Source: Acidimicrobiales bacterium (lineage in GTDB: Bacteria; Actinomycetota; Acidimicrobiia; Acidimicrobiales; UBA8190). Taken from it: 5,964 nt of DNA. Where the stretch lies: positions 1 through 5,964 of the forward strand of contig JASHZK010000032.1 of NCBI GenBank assembly GCA_030042575.1, in the 5' to 3' direction. Numbering within the stretch: the first letter of the stretch is position 1; each line of letters opens with the position of its first letter. This document shows, piece by piece, positions 1 to 5,571 of the stretch. The position numbers and the translations under genes are program-made. A model generated the notes under the pieces. The model did no database searches. It had not been told where the DNA came from and was given only the letters and a program-made list of their open reading frames with translations.

Positions 1-2
1 CC

Positions 3-773
3 AAGGTGCACCACGAGCTCAAGGTGCGGGCACGCCGGGGGTATCGCATCCTCTACGTCGGCCACCAGGGCCACGAGGAGGCGGTGGGCACCATGGCGGT
101 GGCCCCCGACGCCGTCCACCTGGTGCAGTCGGAGCCGGACGTGGACGCCGTGGCCCGGACGCTTCCGGCCGGCACCCCGGTGGCGCTGCTGGCCCAGACC
201 ACCTTGAGCCACGACGAGTGGTCCGGGATCATGGCCCGGGCCCGCACGCGCTTCCCCGAACTGTGGATGCCGAACCGCTCCGACCTGTGTTTCGCCACCA
301 CCAACCGCCAGGCGGCGCTGAAGGCCATCGCCGGCCGGGCCGACGCCGTGGTGGTCATCGGATCGGCGAACTCCTCCAACACCCGCGCCCTGGAGAAGGT
401 GGCGGCGGCCGCCTGCCCTCGGGTGCTGCGGGTCAATCAGGCCGGGGAGCTGCCCGACGACCTTTCCGGCACCGTCGGGGTCACGGCCGGGGCATCGGCC
501 CCCGAGGAGCTGGTGCGGCAGGTGGTGGAAAGCCTGGCTCCCGCCCAGGGCGTGGAGATCGTCCACGTCACCGACGAGGACGAGTACTTCCCGCCGCCAC
601 CGGAGCTGCGCGAGCTGCTGCGGGGGCTGGCTGGGACGCTGGCCTTGGGCTTGTGGGGGCCGGCGCCGAGGGAGAGCGCGGTCGGCGCCGGCGCACCCGG
701 AGCCGAGACCGGCGCTCTGAGCGGGGACCGCACGGTCTCGGCGGCCGACGTCCTGGCTTCTCTGGCCAGCTGA
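3..773 (+). CDS. ispH: 4-hydroxy-3-methylbut-2-enyl diphosphate reductase (IspH/LytB), 5'-truncated by window edge
   Basis: IspH is the [4Fe-4S] enzyme that reductively dehydroxylates HMBPP to IPP and DMAPP, the last step of the cytosolic MEP pathway. About 256 residues are present; the window opens inside the conserved TKVHHE region, so the N-terminal part with the first two cluster cysteines is missing. Counting the GTG codon at base 6 as residue 1, GHEEAVGT (22-29) carries the His and Glu equivalent to E. coli H124/E126 (H23, E25), AQTTLS lies at 63-68, the third cluster cysteine is C95 in RSDLCFATTNRQ, and GSANSSN (119-125) and GVTAGASAP (158-166) form the substrate pocket. This GTG is internal, not a start. 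The reading frame is intact to the TGA stop. After the usual C-terminal PPPPELRELL there is an extra tail of about 50 Gly/Ala/Pro-rich residues. It probably shares a transcript with the HD gene 15 bp downstream. Family assignment is very secure. Confidence 0.97.
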   Translation, partial: KVHHELKVRARRGYRILYVGHQGHEEAVGTMAVAPDAVHLVQSEPDVDAVARTLPAGTPVALLAQTTLSHDEWSGIMARARTRFPELWMPNRSDLCFATTNRQAALKAIAGRADAVVVIGSANSSNTRALEKVAAAACPRVLRVNQAGELPDDLSGTVGVTAGASAPEELVRQVVESLAPAQGVEIVHVTDEDEYFPPPPELRELLRGLAGTLALGLWGPAPRESAVGAGAPGAETGALSGDRTVSAADVLASLAS

Positions 774-774
774 T

Positions 775-784
775 AGGAAGGTGG
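775..784 (+). promoter_or_regulatory. Ribosome binding site of the HD-domain gene
   Basis: The purine-rich AGGAAGGTGG lies directly after the ispH stop codon. Its AGGAAGG core ends 7 nt before the ATG at 789. It supports that start and suggests that the HD gene is translated from the ispH transcript; no separate promoter fits in the 15-bp gap. Confidence 0.75.
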
Positions 785-788
785 GCCG

Positions 789-1346
789 ATGACCGAGCTC
801 CAGGCTTTCAGGCGGATGGACGAGTCCACGGCCGAGCAGTGGACCCGCATCGGGTCGGAGACCTTCTCCCATCCGGATCGGGTGTCCGATGCGGTGCTGC
901 TCATGCTCCGAGGCCTCTCCCCCATCACCGACGGCTTCGCCGTCGACCAACTGACCCACTCGCTGCAGACCGCCACCAGAGCACAGCAGGCGGGCGCCGA
1001 TGACGAGATGGTGGTGGCCGCCCTGTGCCACGACATCGGCAAGTTCGTGTCGGTGCCCAACCATCCCCGCATCGCCGCGGAGATCCTCCGGCCCTATGTG
1101 AGCGACGAGGTCTTCCACGTGATCCGCACCCATCAGGACTTCCAGGGCCGGCACTACTACCGCCACTTCGGTGGTGACCCCGATGCCCGTGAGCGGTACC
1201 GGGGCCAGCCCTGGTTCGCCATGGGCGAGCGCTTCGCCGACGAGTGGGACCAGACGAGCTTCGACCCCGACTACCCCACCGAGCCCCTGTCGCACTTCGA
1301 ACCGCTCGTGCGCCAGGTCTTCCGCTCGCCGAAGTCGGTGGCCTGA
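789..1346 (+). CDS. HD-domain protein, PhnZ/TmpB-like (predicted diiron oxygenase or phosphohydrolase)
   Basis: A complete 185-residue soluble protein with no signal peptide or membrane segment. It has a single HD domain: VDQLTHSLQTATRAQQAGADDEMV begins at about residue 52, with H57, then H81-D82 in CHDIGK, H92, H115 and D154 in DEWDQTSFDP. From memory the 53-85 stretch closely resembles PhnZ, the mixed-valent diiron oxygenase that cleaves 2-amino-1-hydroxyethylphosphonate, whose ligands H34, H58, D59, H80, H104 and D161 all have counterparts here. However, the PhnZ substrate-pocket positions Y24, E27 and K108 correspond to T47, F50 and Q119, so the phosphonate substrate is unlikely to be the same. 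The second half (HYYRHFGGDP, about 122-131, and the WDQ segment) is typical of a broad family usually labelled 'predicted HD phosphohydrolase'. Its gene follows ispH after 15 bp with a good Shine-Dalgarno, so the two are probably cotranscribed. The fold and metal site are well supported; the reaction is unknown. Confidence 0.88.
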   Translation: MTELQAFRRMDESTAEQWTRIGSETFSHPDRVSDAVLLMLRGLSPITDGFAVDQLTHSLQTATRAQQAGADDEMVVAALCHDIGKFVSVPNHPRIAAEILRPYVSDEVFHVIRTHQDFQGRHYYRHFGGDPDARERYRGQPWFAMGERFADEWDQTSFDPDYPTEPLSHFEPLVRQVFRSPKSVA

Positions 1347-1373
1347 CGGGCTCCTGGCGACATCGGCCCTGGG

Positions 1374-1394
1374 CGGCGGGGAATACCGGCGCCG
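1374..1394. terminator. Weak GC hairpin in the convergent gap (possible terminator)
   Basis: The 61-bp gap between the convergent HD and plsC genes contains CGGCG (1374-1378) pairing with CGCCG (1390-1394), with a further GG/CC pair around an AATA loop after a mismatch. There is no T-tract on either strand, so it does not meet the criteria for a classical intrinsic terminator. It is the only candidate structure in the gap, and short GC stems are common by chance at this base composition. Confidence 0.22.
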
Positions 1395-1407
1395 TGCTCC
1401 ATCCTCG

Positions 1408-2124
1408 TCAGTGTCGGCGGGCGGCGGGGTCGGCCCGGGTCCGAGCGGTGTCATAGACGCGCTGGAGCTCGGCCTGCAGCTGCCCGGTCACTTCGTGCAG
1501 CTGACGACGCGGCACCCGCCCCGGCGCTGGCGGTGCCGGGATCGGCTCCCCCACCACCACGTGGACCTTCACAGGCCGGACGAACTTCGATCCCTTGGGC
1601 ATGGCCTCGGCGGTGCCGCCGATACCCACGGGCACGATGGGCGCTCCCGTGCGGGCGCTCAAGAACGCCGCCCCTTCGTGCAGAGCGGCGACGACGGGGC
1701 CCGCCTGGCGGGTGCCCTCGGGGAAGAGGATGAGGACCCCACCCCCTTCGAGCACGGCCTGGGAGCGCTGCACGGCCTGGCGGTCGGCTCCCTGGCGGTG
1801 CACGGGGAACGCCCCCGCCCATTCCAGGAAGCGGCCGAAGCGCGGAGCGCGCCACAACGTGTCCTTCGCCATGTAGAAGACCTTGCGTTCGGTGACGACG
1901 GTGGCGACCAGAAAGTCGACGTTGCTGCGGTGCACGGGGGCCAAGATGACCGGACCGGTGCGGGGGACCCTGGCGGCGCCGTCGATCTCGATGCGCCAGT
2001 AGAGGCGGGCGACGACGCGGGCCAGGCCCCGCAGGGCTCCATAGAGATACGGGAAGCGCTGGGTGTCGAGTATCCCCCCGCCGCCGACGGTGGCCTCGTC
2101 GTCGGGCATGGGCTTCACAGCCAC
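1408..2124 (-). CDS. plsC: 1-acyl-sn-glycerol-3-phosphate acyltransferase (PlsC/AGPAT family)
   Basis: Transfers an acyl chain to lysophosphatidic acid to give phosphatidic acid, at the inner face of the cell membrane. All four acyltransferase blocks are visible in the 238 residues: HRSNVD (H65-D70, the catalytic HX4D), GAFPVHR (104-110), FPEGTR (134-139, glycerol-phosphate binding) and APIVPVGIGG (161-170). There is no clear transmembrane helix; residues 27-46 are amphipathic and Arg-rich, suggesting peripheral membrane binding. The GTG start at 2124 is chosen because AAGGAGGT ends 6 nt upstream; it overlaps the cmk stop by 10 bp. A second GTG at 2118 forms a GTGA overlap with that stop, and an ATG lies at 2109, so the N-terminus could be 2 or 5 residues shorter. 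It is the last gene of the - strand run. The exact acyl acceptor cannot be read from sequence; related family members act on other lysolipids. Confidence 0.93.
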   Translation of the reverse strand: MAVKPMPDDEATVGGGGILDTQRFPYLYGALRGLARVVARLYWRIEIDGAARVPRTGPVILAPVHRSNVDFLVATVVTERKVFYMAKDTLWRAPRFGRFLEWAGAFPVHRQGADRQAVQRSQAVLEGGGVLILFPEGTRQAGPVVAALHEGAAFLSARTGAPIVPVGIGGTAEAMPKGSKFVRPVKVHVVVGEPIPAPPAPGRVPRRQLHEVTGQLQAELQRVYDTARTRADPAARRH

Positions 2125-2780
2125 GACAGGACCTCCTTCAGCACCTCGTCCGCCGACTTTCCCGTGGAGTCCACCACGATCACCCCCGGTGCCGCCGCGG
2201 GGTCGGGCAGTGGGGACACGGGGCGGGAGGAGTCCAGGCTGTCGCGACGGTCCAAGGCGGCCGCCACCTCCGACACCCCGTCGTCGCCGCGCTCGGCGGC
2301 CCGGCGCCCGGCCCGCACGTCGGAGGAGGCGGTCAGGTAGACCTTGAGCTGGGCGTCGGGCATGACCACCGTGCCGATGTCGCGGCCCTCCACCACTCCC
2401 CCGCCGTGAGCGGCCACCCAGGCCCGCTGCCGGGCGACGAGCTCGGCCCGCACCGCCGGGTTGGCCGCCACCAGCGACACACAGGCGTCGACGGCGGGGG
2501 TACGAATGGCGGCAGTGGCATCGACCCCGTCGACGGTCACGGTGTCGGCAGCTCCGGCGGTGATCTCGATCGTCAGGCCCCGGGCCAAGGCGGCCACCTC
2601 GTCGTCGTGGGCCAGGTCGACGCCGCGCCGGAGGGCACTCCAGGCCACCGAACGGTACATGGCCCCGGTGTCCAGCCGGTCGAGGCCCAAGTGGTCGGCC
2701 AGAGCGCGGGCCAGCGTCGACTTGCCCGCCCCGGCCGGCCCGTCGATGGCCACCGAGCGCACGGCGCCCTCACTGCTCAC
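2115..2780 (-). CDS. cmk: Cytidylate kinase
   Basis: Phosphorylates CMP and dCMP to the diphosphates with ATP, in the cytosol, feeding RNA, DNA and CDP-lipid synthesis. The protein has 221 residues, the usual length for bacterial CMP kinase. The P-loop GPAGAGKST is at 14-22 with K20; DTGAMYR (37-43) is the typical nucleotide monophosphate-binding turn; the 80-125 region is the CMP-binding insert of bacterial enzymes; GRDIGTVV (132-139) carries the conserved Arg-Asp; and the Arg-rich DRRDSLDSSRPVSPL (177-191) is the LID/catalytic arginine segment. Translation starts at a GTG whose last two bases begin the aroA stop (GTGA, 4-bp overlap), with only weak G-rich sequence upstream, so initiation probably depends on ribosomes finishing aroA. 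The end overlaps plsC by 10 bp. The cmk-plsC pairing is common in bacteria, which supports both calls. Confidence 0.97.
   Translation of the reverse strand: MSSEGAVRSVAIDGPAGAGKSTLARALADHLGLDRLDTGAMYRSVAWSALRRGVDLAHDDEVAALARGLTIEITAGAADTVTVDGVDATAAIRTPAVDACVSLVAANPAVRAELVARQRAWVAAHGGGVVEGRDIGTVVMPDAQLKVYLTASSDVRAGRRAAERGDDGVSEVAAALDRRDSLDSSRPVSPLPDPAAAPGVIVVDSTGKSADEVLKEVLSWL
2131..2138 (-). promoter_or_regulatory. Ribosome binding site of plsC, inside the end of cmk
   Basis: AAGGAGGT on the - strand, a near-perfect anti-Shine-Dalgarno match, lies within the last codons of cmk and ends 6 nt before the GTG at 2124. It decides the plsC start in favour of that codon over the GTG at 2118 and the ATG at 2109. 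It is the strongest such site on the - strand of the window. Confidence 0.8.
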
Positions 2781-4105
2781 GCCCCCACCCCGGCGTCCTC
2801 ACCGGCCAGCATCCGCAGGTGGGCCTCGAAAGCGGGATAGCTGGTGGCGGTGCAGCGCCAGCCGTGCACGGCGGTCTCCTCCTCGCCGGCCGCCAGCCCG
2901 GCCACGGCCGCGGCCATGGCCATGCGGTGGTCCCCGCCCGAGTCGAAGTGGGCCGTGCGCAGACGGGTCACGCCTTTCACCACCAGGTCGTCGCCCTCGA
3001 CTTGGGCCCCGGCCCCGAAGGCCCGGACCAAGGCCAGCACCCCGGCGAAGCGATCGGACTCCTTGACCCGTAGCTCGCCCATGGAGCGAAACGTGGTGGT
3101 CCCTTCGGCCAGGGCCGCGGCCACGGCCAGCACCGGTACCTCGTCGAGCCCGGTCACCTCCGAGGCGTCGACTTCGGTGCCGTGCAGCGACGCGCTGCGG
3201 ACGCGGACGTCGACCACGTGCGCCATCGAGCTGGCGGCGGCCGGCACCTCGACGACGTCGGCGCCCATGCGTTCGAGCACGTCGAGATACCCCCGTCGCT
3301 GCGGTCCGGCGTAGATCCCCTCCACCACCAGTTCGCTCCCCGGCACCAGTGTGGCCGCCACCACCCAGAAGGCCGCCTGGGACGGATCACCGGGAACCTC
3401 CAGCTCCAGGGGCTCCAAGGGGCCCGGCTCCACCCGCACCACGTGGGCTTCTTCGGTGTCCTCCTCCGACAGCCGGGCACCGCAGCGCACGAGCAGCTCC
3501 TCGGTGTGGCGTCGGGTGGGGACCGTCTCGCGCACCACCGTCGTTCCCTCGGCACCGAGCCCGGCCAGCAACACGCACGACTTGACCTGGGCACTGGCCA
3601 CAGGCGGCGTGTAGTCGATGCCCCGGAGCGATCCGCCGTGCACCCTCAGGGGGGGCAGGCACCGCTCCCCTCGTCCGACCACCGTCGCCCCCATGGACCG
3701 CAGAGGGACGGCAACGCGGTCCATGGGCCGCTCCGACAACGACGTGTCGCCGGTCAGCTCCACCGTCATGGCGTAGGGCGAGACCGCCCCGGCCAGCAGG
3801 CGCATGGTGGTCCCCGAGTTGCCGCAGGCGACGGGCTCTTCGGGTTGTGCCAGCGTTCCCGTGCCGTCGATCTCGACGACCCCCTGCTGCCGGCGGCGAA
3901 CGGTGGCGCCGAGCCCGGCGACGGCCGCCGCGCTGCGGGCCACGTCCTCACCGTCGGACAAGCCCCGCACCAGCGAGCGGCCTCGAGCCAGGCCCCCGAG
4001 GATGAGCGCCCGGTGCGACACCGATTTGTCGCCCGGCACCCGCAGTCGTCCGCGCAGGGGCCGGCCGCCCCGAAGGGTCAAGGAATCGCCGGACCGGTCG
4101 TTCAC
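2777..4105 (-). CDS. aroA: 3-phosphoshikimate 1-carboxyvinyltransferase (EPSP synthase)
   Basis: Joins shikimate-3-phosphate and PEP to form EPSP, the sixth step of the shikimate pathway, in the cytosol. From the GTG at 4105 it has 442 residues, normal for the family. Visible motifs are PGDKSVSHRA (24-33; substrate-binding K27, S28, R32), GNSGTTMR (95-102), SAQVK (171-175), RRHTE (198-202), D321 as the proposed catalytic Asp, RVKESDR (346-352; E349) and DHRMAM (392-397). SAQVK, RRHTE and ATSYP instead of the E. coli AKTFP (K411) place it nearer the class II (CP4/Bacillus-like) enzymes. The frame stays open upstream to 4498, but that stretch lies in tyrA and encodes Arg/Pro/Gly-rich shadow sequence; the GTG forms a 4-bp GTGA overlap with the tyrA stop and puts PGDKS at the usual distance from the N-terminus. 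The stop overlaps the cmk start in the same way. Confidence 0.97.
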   Translation of the reverse strand: MNDRSGDSLTLRGGRPLRGRLRVPGDKSVSHRALILGGLARGRSLVRGLSDGEDVARSAAAVAGLGATVRRRQQGVVEIDGTGTLAQPEEPVACGNSGTTMRLLAGAVSPYAMTVELTGDTSLSERPMDRVAVPLRSMGATVVGRGERCLPPLRVHGGSLRGIDYTPPVASAQVKSCVLLAGLGAEGTTVVRETVPTRRHTEELLVRCGARLSEEDTEEAHVVRVEPGPLEPLELEVPGDPSQAAFWVVAATLVPGSELVVEGIYAGPQRRGYLDVLERMGADVVEVPAAASSMAHVVDVRVRSASLHGTEVDASEVTGLDEVPVLAVAAALAEGTTTFRSMGELRVKESDRFAGVLALVRAFGAGAQVEGDDLVVKGVTRLRTAHFDSGGDHRMAMAAAVAGLAAGEEETAVHGWRCTATSYPAFEAHLRMLAGEDAGVGA

Positions 4106-5208
4106 TGCAGGGGCCGACTCGTGGGCCGATAGCCGCGCCGGCCCAGGGCGGCGGCCAAGGTGTCGGCCGCCTCGGCGTCGACCACCAGCACCAGGACGCC
4201 GCGCTGTCCCTCGGCACTGTGGGCGATCTCGAGGTCCGAGATGTTCACACCGAGGTCGCCGGCCGTGGTGGTGATCTCGGACAGGACCCCGGGACGGTCG
4301 GGCACCGGCACCCGCATCTCGGTCAGGCGCTCGGGACGTACCGCCCGCGCCGGCAGGGACCGGCGTGCCAGCGCGGCCTGCGACAACGAGGCCAACAGCT
4401 CCGCCCGGTCGCCGGCGGCCACCACCCGGCGGATGTCGCCCAGGGCTTGGAGCAGGTCGTCGAGGGCGGCCACGATGGCCGGCGCGTTCTCGACGCACAC
4501 GTCGGGCCAGATCCCGGGCTGGCCCGCCGCCACCCGGGTCATGTCGCGAAAGCCACCGGCGGCCAGGCGCAGCAGGGCGGCGTGCTGCTCGGCCCGGCGG
4601 TCGGCCACGTTCATCAAGGTGGCGGCGGCCAGATGAGGCACGTGCGAGACCACGGCGACCAGAGCGTCGTGCTGCACGGGCGACAGCGACAGCACTTCGG
4701 CGCCCAAGGACCCCACCACCGCCTGGACCCGGGCGAAGGCGCCGGCATCGGTGGAGGCGGTGGGGGTGAGCACCCAGGTGGCTCCGGCGAAGAGCTCGGG
4801 GTCGGCTCCCCGGAGCCCCACCTGCTCCGAGCCGGCCATCGGGTGCCCGCCCACGAAATGCGGGTCGGGTACCGCCGCCACGACGGGCCCCTTCACCCCG
4901 CCCACGTCGGTCACGGCCGCGTCCTTGGGCCGGCCGGGTTGAGCGAGCACCCGGCGCGTCTCCTCGGCCACCGCCCCTACCGGGGTGGCCACGAAGGTGA
5001 TCTCGGCCTCGGGGTCCTCGCCCACGGCGTCGATGGCGCCGGCCGCCTTGGCCGCTTCGGCGACGTCGGGATCGCGGTCGCGGCCGGTGACGTGCCAGCC
5101 CCGGGAGCGCAGGGCCAGACCGATGGATCCGCCGATCAGCCCGGCGCCGACCACGGCCGCCCGCCGGGGTCGTCCACCCCGGCTCGACGTGTCACCCGGG
5201 GAGGTCAT
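4102..5208 (-). CDS. tyrA: Prephenate dehydrogenase with C-terminal ACT domain
   Basis: Oxidatively decarboxylates prephenate to 4-hydroxyphenylpyruvate with NAD(P)+, the committed step to tyrosine. In 368 residues it has an N-terminal Rossmann domain with GAGLIGGSIG (21-30) and an acidic D44 after the second strand, which favours NAD+. Catalytic-domain motifs follow: TDVGGVKG (100-107), GHPMAGSE (121-128; H122 matches the catalytic His of E. coli TyrA, H197), SHVPH (188-192) and FRDMTRVA (220-227; R225 is the likely prephenate anchor). An ACT domain covers about 296-365, with the ligand-loop motif DRPGVL at 304-309; ACT domains of this type usually mediate inhibition by an aromatic amino acid, most likely tyrosine here (inference). 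No chorismate mutase is fused, unlike E. coli TyrA; that activity is supplied by aroH, which it overlaps by 17 bp. The ATG start is preceded by GAGGA with 7-nt spacing. Confidence 0.96.
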   Translation of the reverse strand: MTSPGDTSSRGGRPRRAAVVGAGLIGGSIGLALRSRGWHVTGRDRDPDVAEAAKAAGAIDAVGEDPEAEITFVATPVGAVAEETRRVLAQPGRPKDAAVTDVGGVKGPVVAAVPDPHFVGGHPMAGSEQVGLRGADPELFAGATWVLTPTASTDAGAFARVQAVVGSLGAEVLSLSPVQHDALVAVVSHVPHLAAATLMNVADRRAEQHAALLRLAAGGFRDMTRVAAGQPGIWPDVCVENAPAIVAALDDLLQALGDIRRVVAAGDRAELLASLSQAALARRSLPARAVRPERLTEMRVPVPDRPGVLSEITTTAGDLGVNISDLEIAHSAEGQRGVLVLVVDAEAADTLAAALGRRGYRPTSRPLQ

Positions 5209-5560
5209 CGCGCAGTCCTCGGGCCCCCTCGAGATAGACGTGGTGCAGCTCGGCCCGGGAGCGGTCGGTGGTGAGGTGGACGAGCACCCGGATGCATCGG
5301 GGGGTGGCGCCGGGAACGTCGATCTCCCTGGCGCACAGAAGCGGCACGTCGCCGAGTCCCAAGGTGCGCGCCGCGGTGGCCGGGAACATCGAGGACACGT
5401 CGGGGGTGGTGGTGAAGAGGATGCTGATCAGGTCCTCGTGGTCGACGCCGTTGCGCTCGAGCAAGGTCACGAGCAGCTGGCAGGTGCGCTCGGTCACCTG
5501 GGCGGGATCGTCGACGTCGACGGTGGTGGCGCCCCGCAGGGCGCGCACGGCACGGTCCAT
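5192..5560 (-). CDS. aroH: Chorismate mutase, AroH type
   Basis: Catalyses the Claisen rearrangement of chorismate to prephenate. The 122-residue protein is a monofunctional AroH-type mutase like that of B. subtilis, normally a trimer with active sites between subunits. From memory of the Bacillus enzyme, the active-site residues have clear counterparts: R9 in RGATTV (R7), R65 (R63), C76 and E79 in LLCAREID (C75, E78), R91 in CIRV (R90) and Y109 in HHVYLEG (Y108). The ATG at 5560 is chosen because it gives the family length and puts RGATTV at the N-terminus; the frame runs open upstream to 5734, but that lies in the pseudouridine synthase gene and gives Arg/Pro-rich non-homologous sequence. 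It begins 11 bp after the preceding stop with only a weak ribosome binding site. Its product is the substrate of the adjacent tyrA product, which explains the pairing. Confidence 0.96.
   Translation of the reverse strand: MDRAVRALRGATTVDVDDPAQVTERTCQLLVTLLERNGVDHEDLISILFTTTPDVSSMFPATAARTLGLGDVPLLCAREIDVPGATPRCIRVLVHLTTDRSRAELHHVYLEGARGLRDDLPG
5216..5220 (-). promoter_or_regulatory. Ribosome binding site of tyrA, inside the end of aroH
   Basis: GAGGA on the - strand ends 7 nt before the tyrA ATG at 5208 and lies within the final codons of aroH. It supports this start and thus the 17-bp overlap between the two genes. Confidence 0.55.
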
Positions 5561-5571
5561 GACGGGGCAGC

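Noticed and set aside
218..1072. Other long frames overlapping ispH and the HD gene (218-1003 on +, 437-1072 on -)
   Set aside because: They are low-complexity Arg/Gly- or Ser/Ala-rich shadows; both real genes have full sets of conserved residues in their own frames.
1171..2340. 389-codon open frame on the + strand across the end of the HD gene, plsC and part of cmk
   Set aside because: It is antisense to genes with intact catalytic motifs, its product is Arg/Gly/Pro/His-rich with no recognisable domain, and such open frames are expected by chance at this GC content.
3182..4132. 316-codon + strand open frame antisense to aroA
   Set aside because: Its composition is that of a complementary-strand shadow (His, Arg, Gly, Gln-rich), with no domain and no ribosome binding site evident; aroA on the other strand is complete.
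4106..4498. Possible 131-residue N-terminal extension of AroA
   Set aside because: The stretch is inside the tyrA ACT-domain region in another frame and encodes Arg/Pro/Gly-rich sequence unlike any EPSP synthase; the GTG at 4105 gives the normal length.
4219..5274. 351-codon + strand open frame antisense to tyrA
   Set aside because: It mirrors tyrA codons and yields a His/Gly-rich product without motifs; tyrA is unambiguous.
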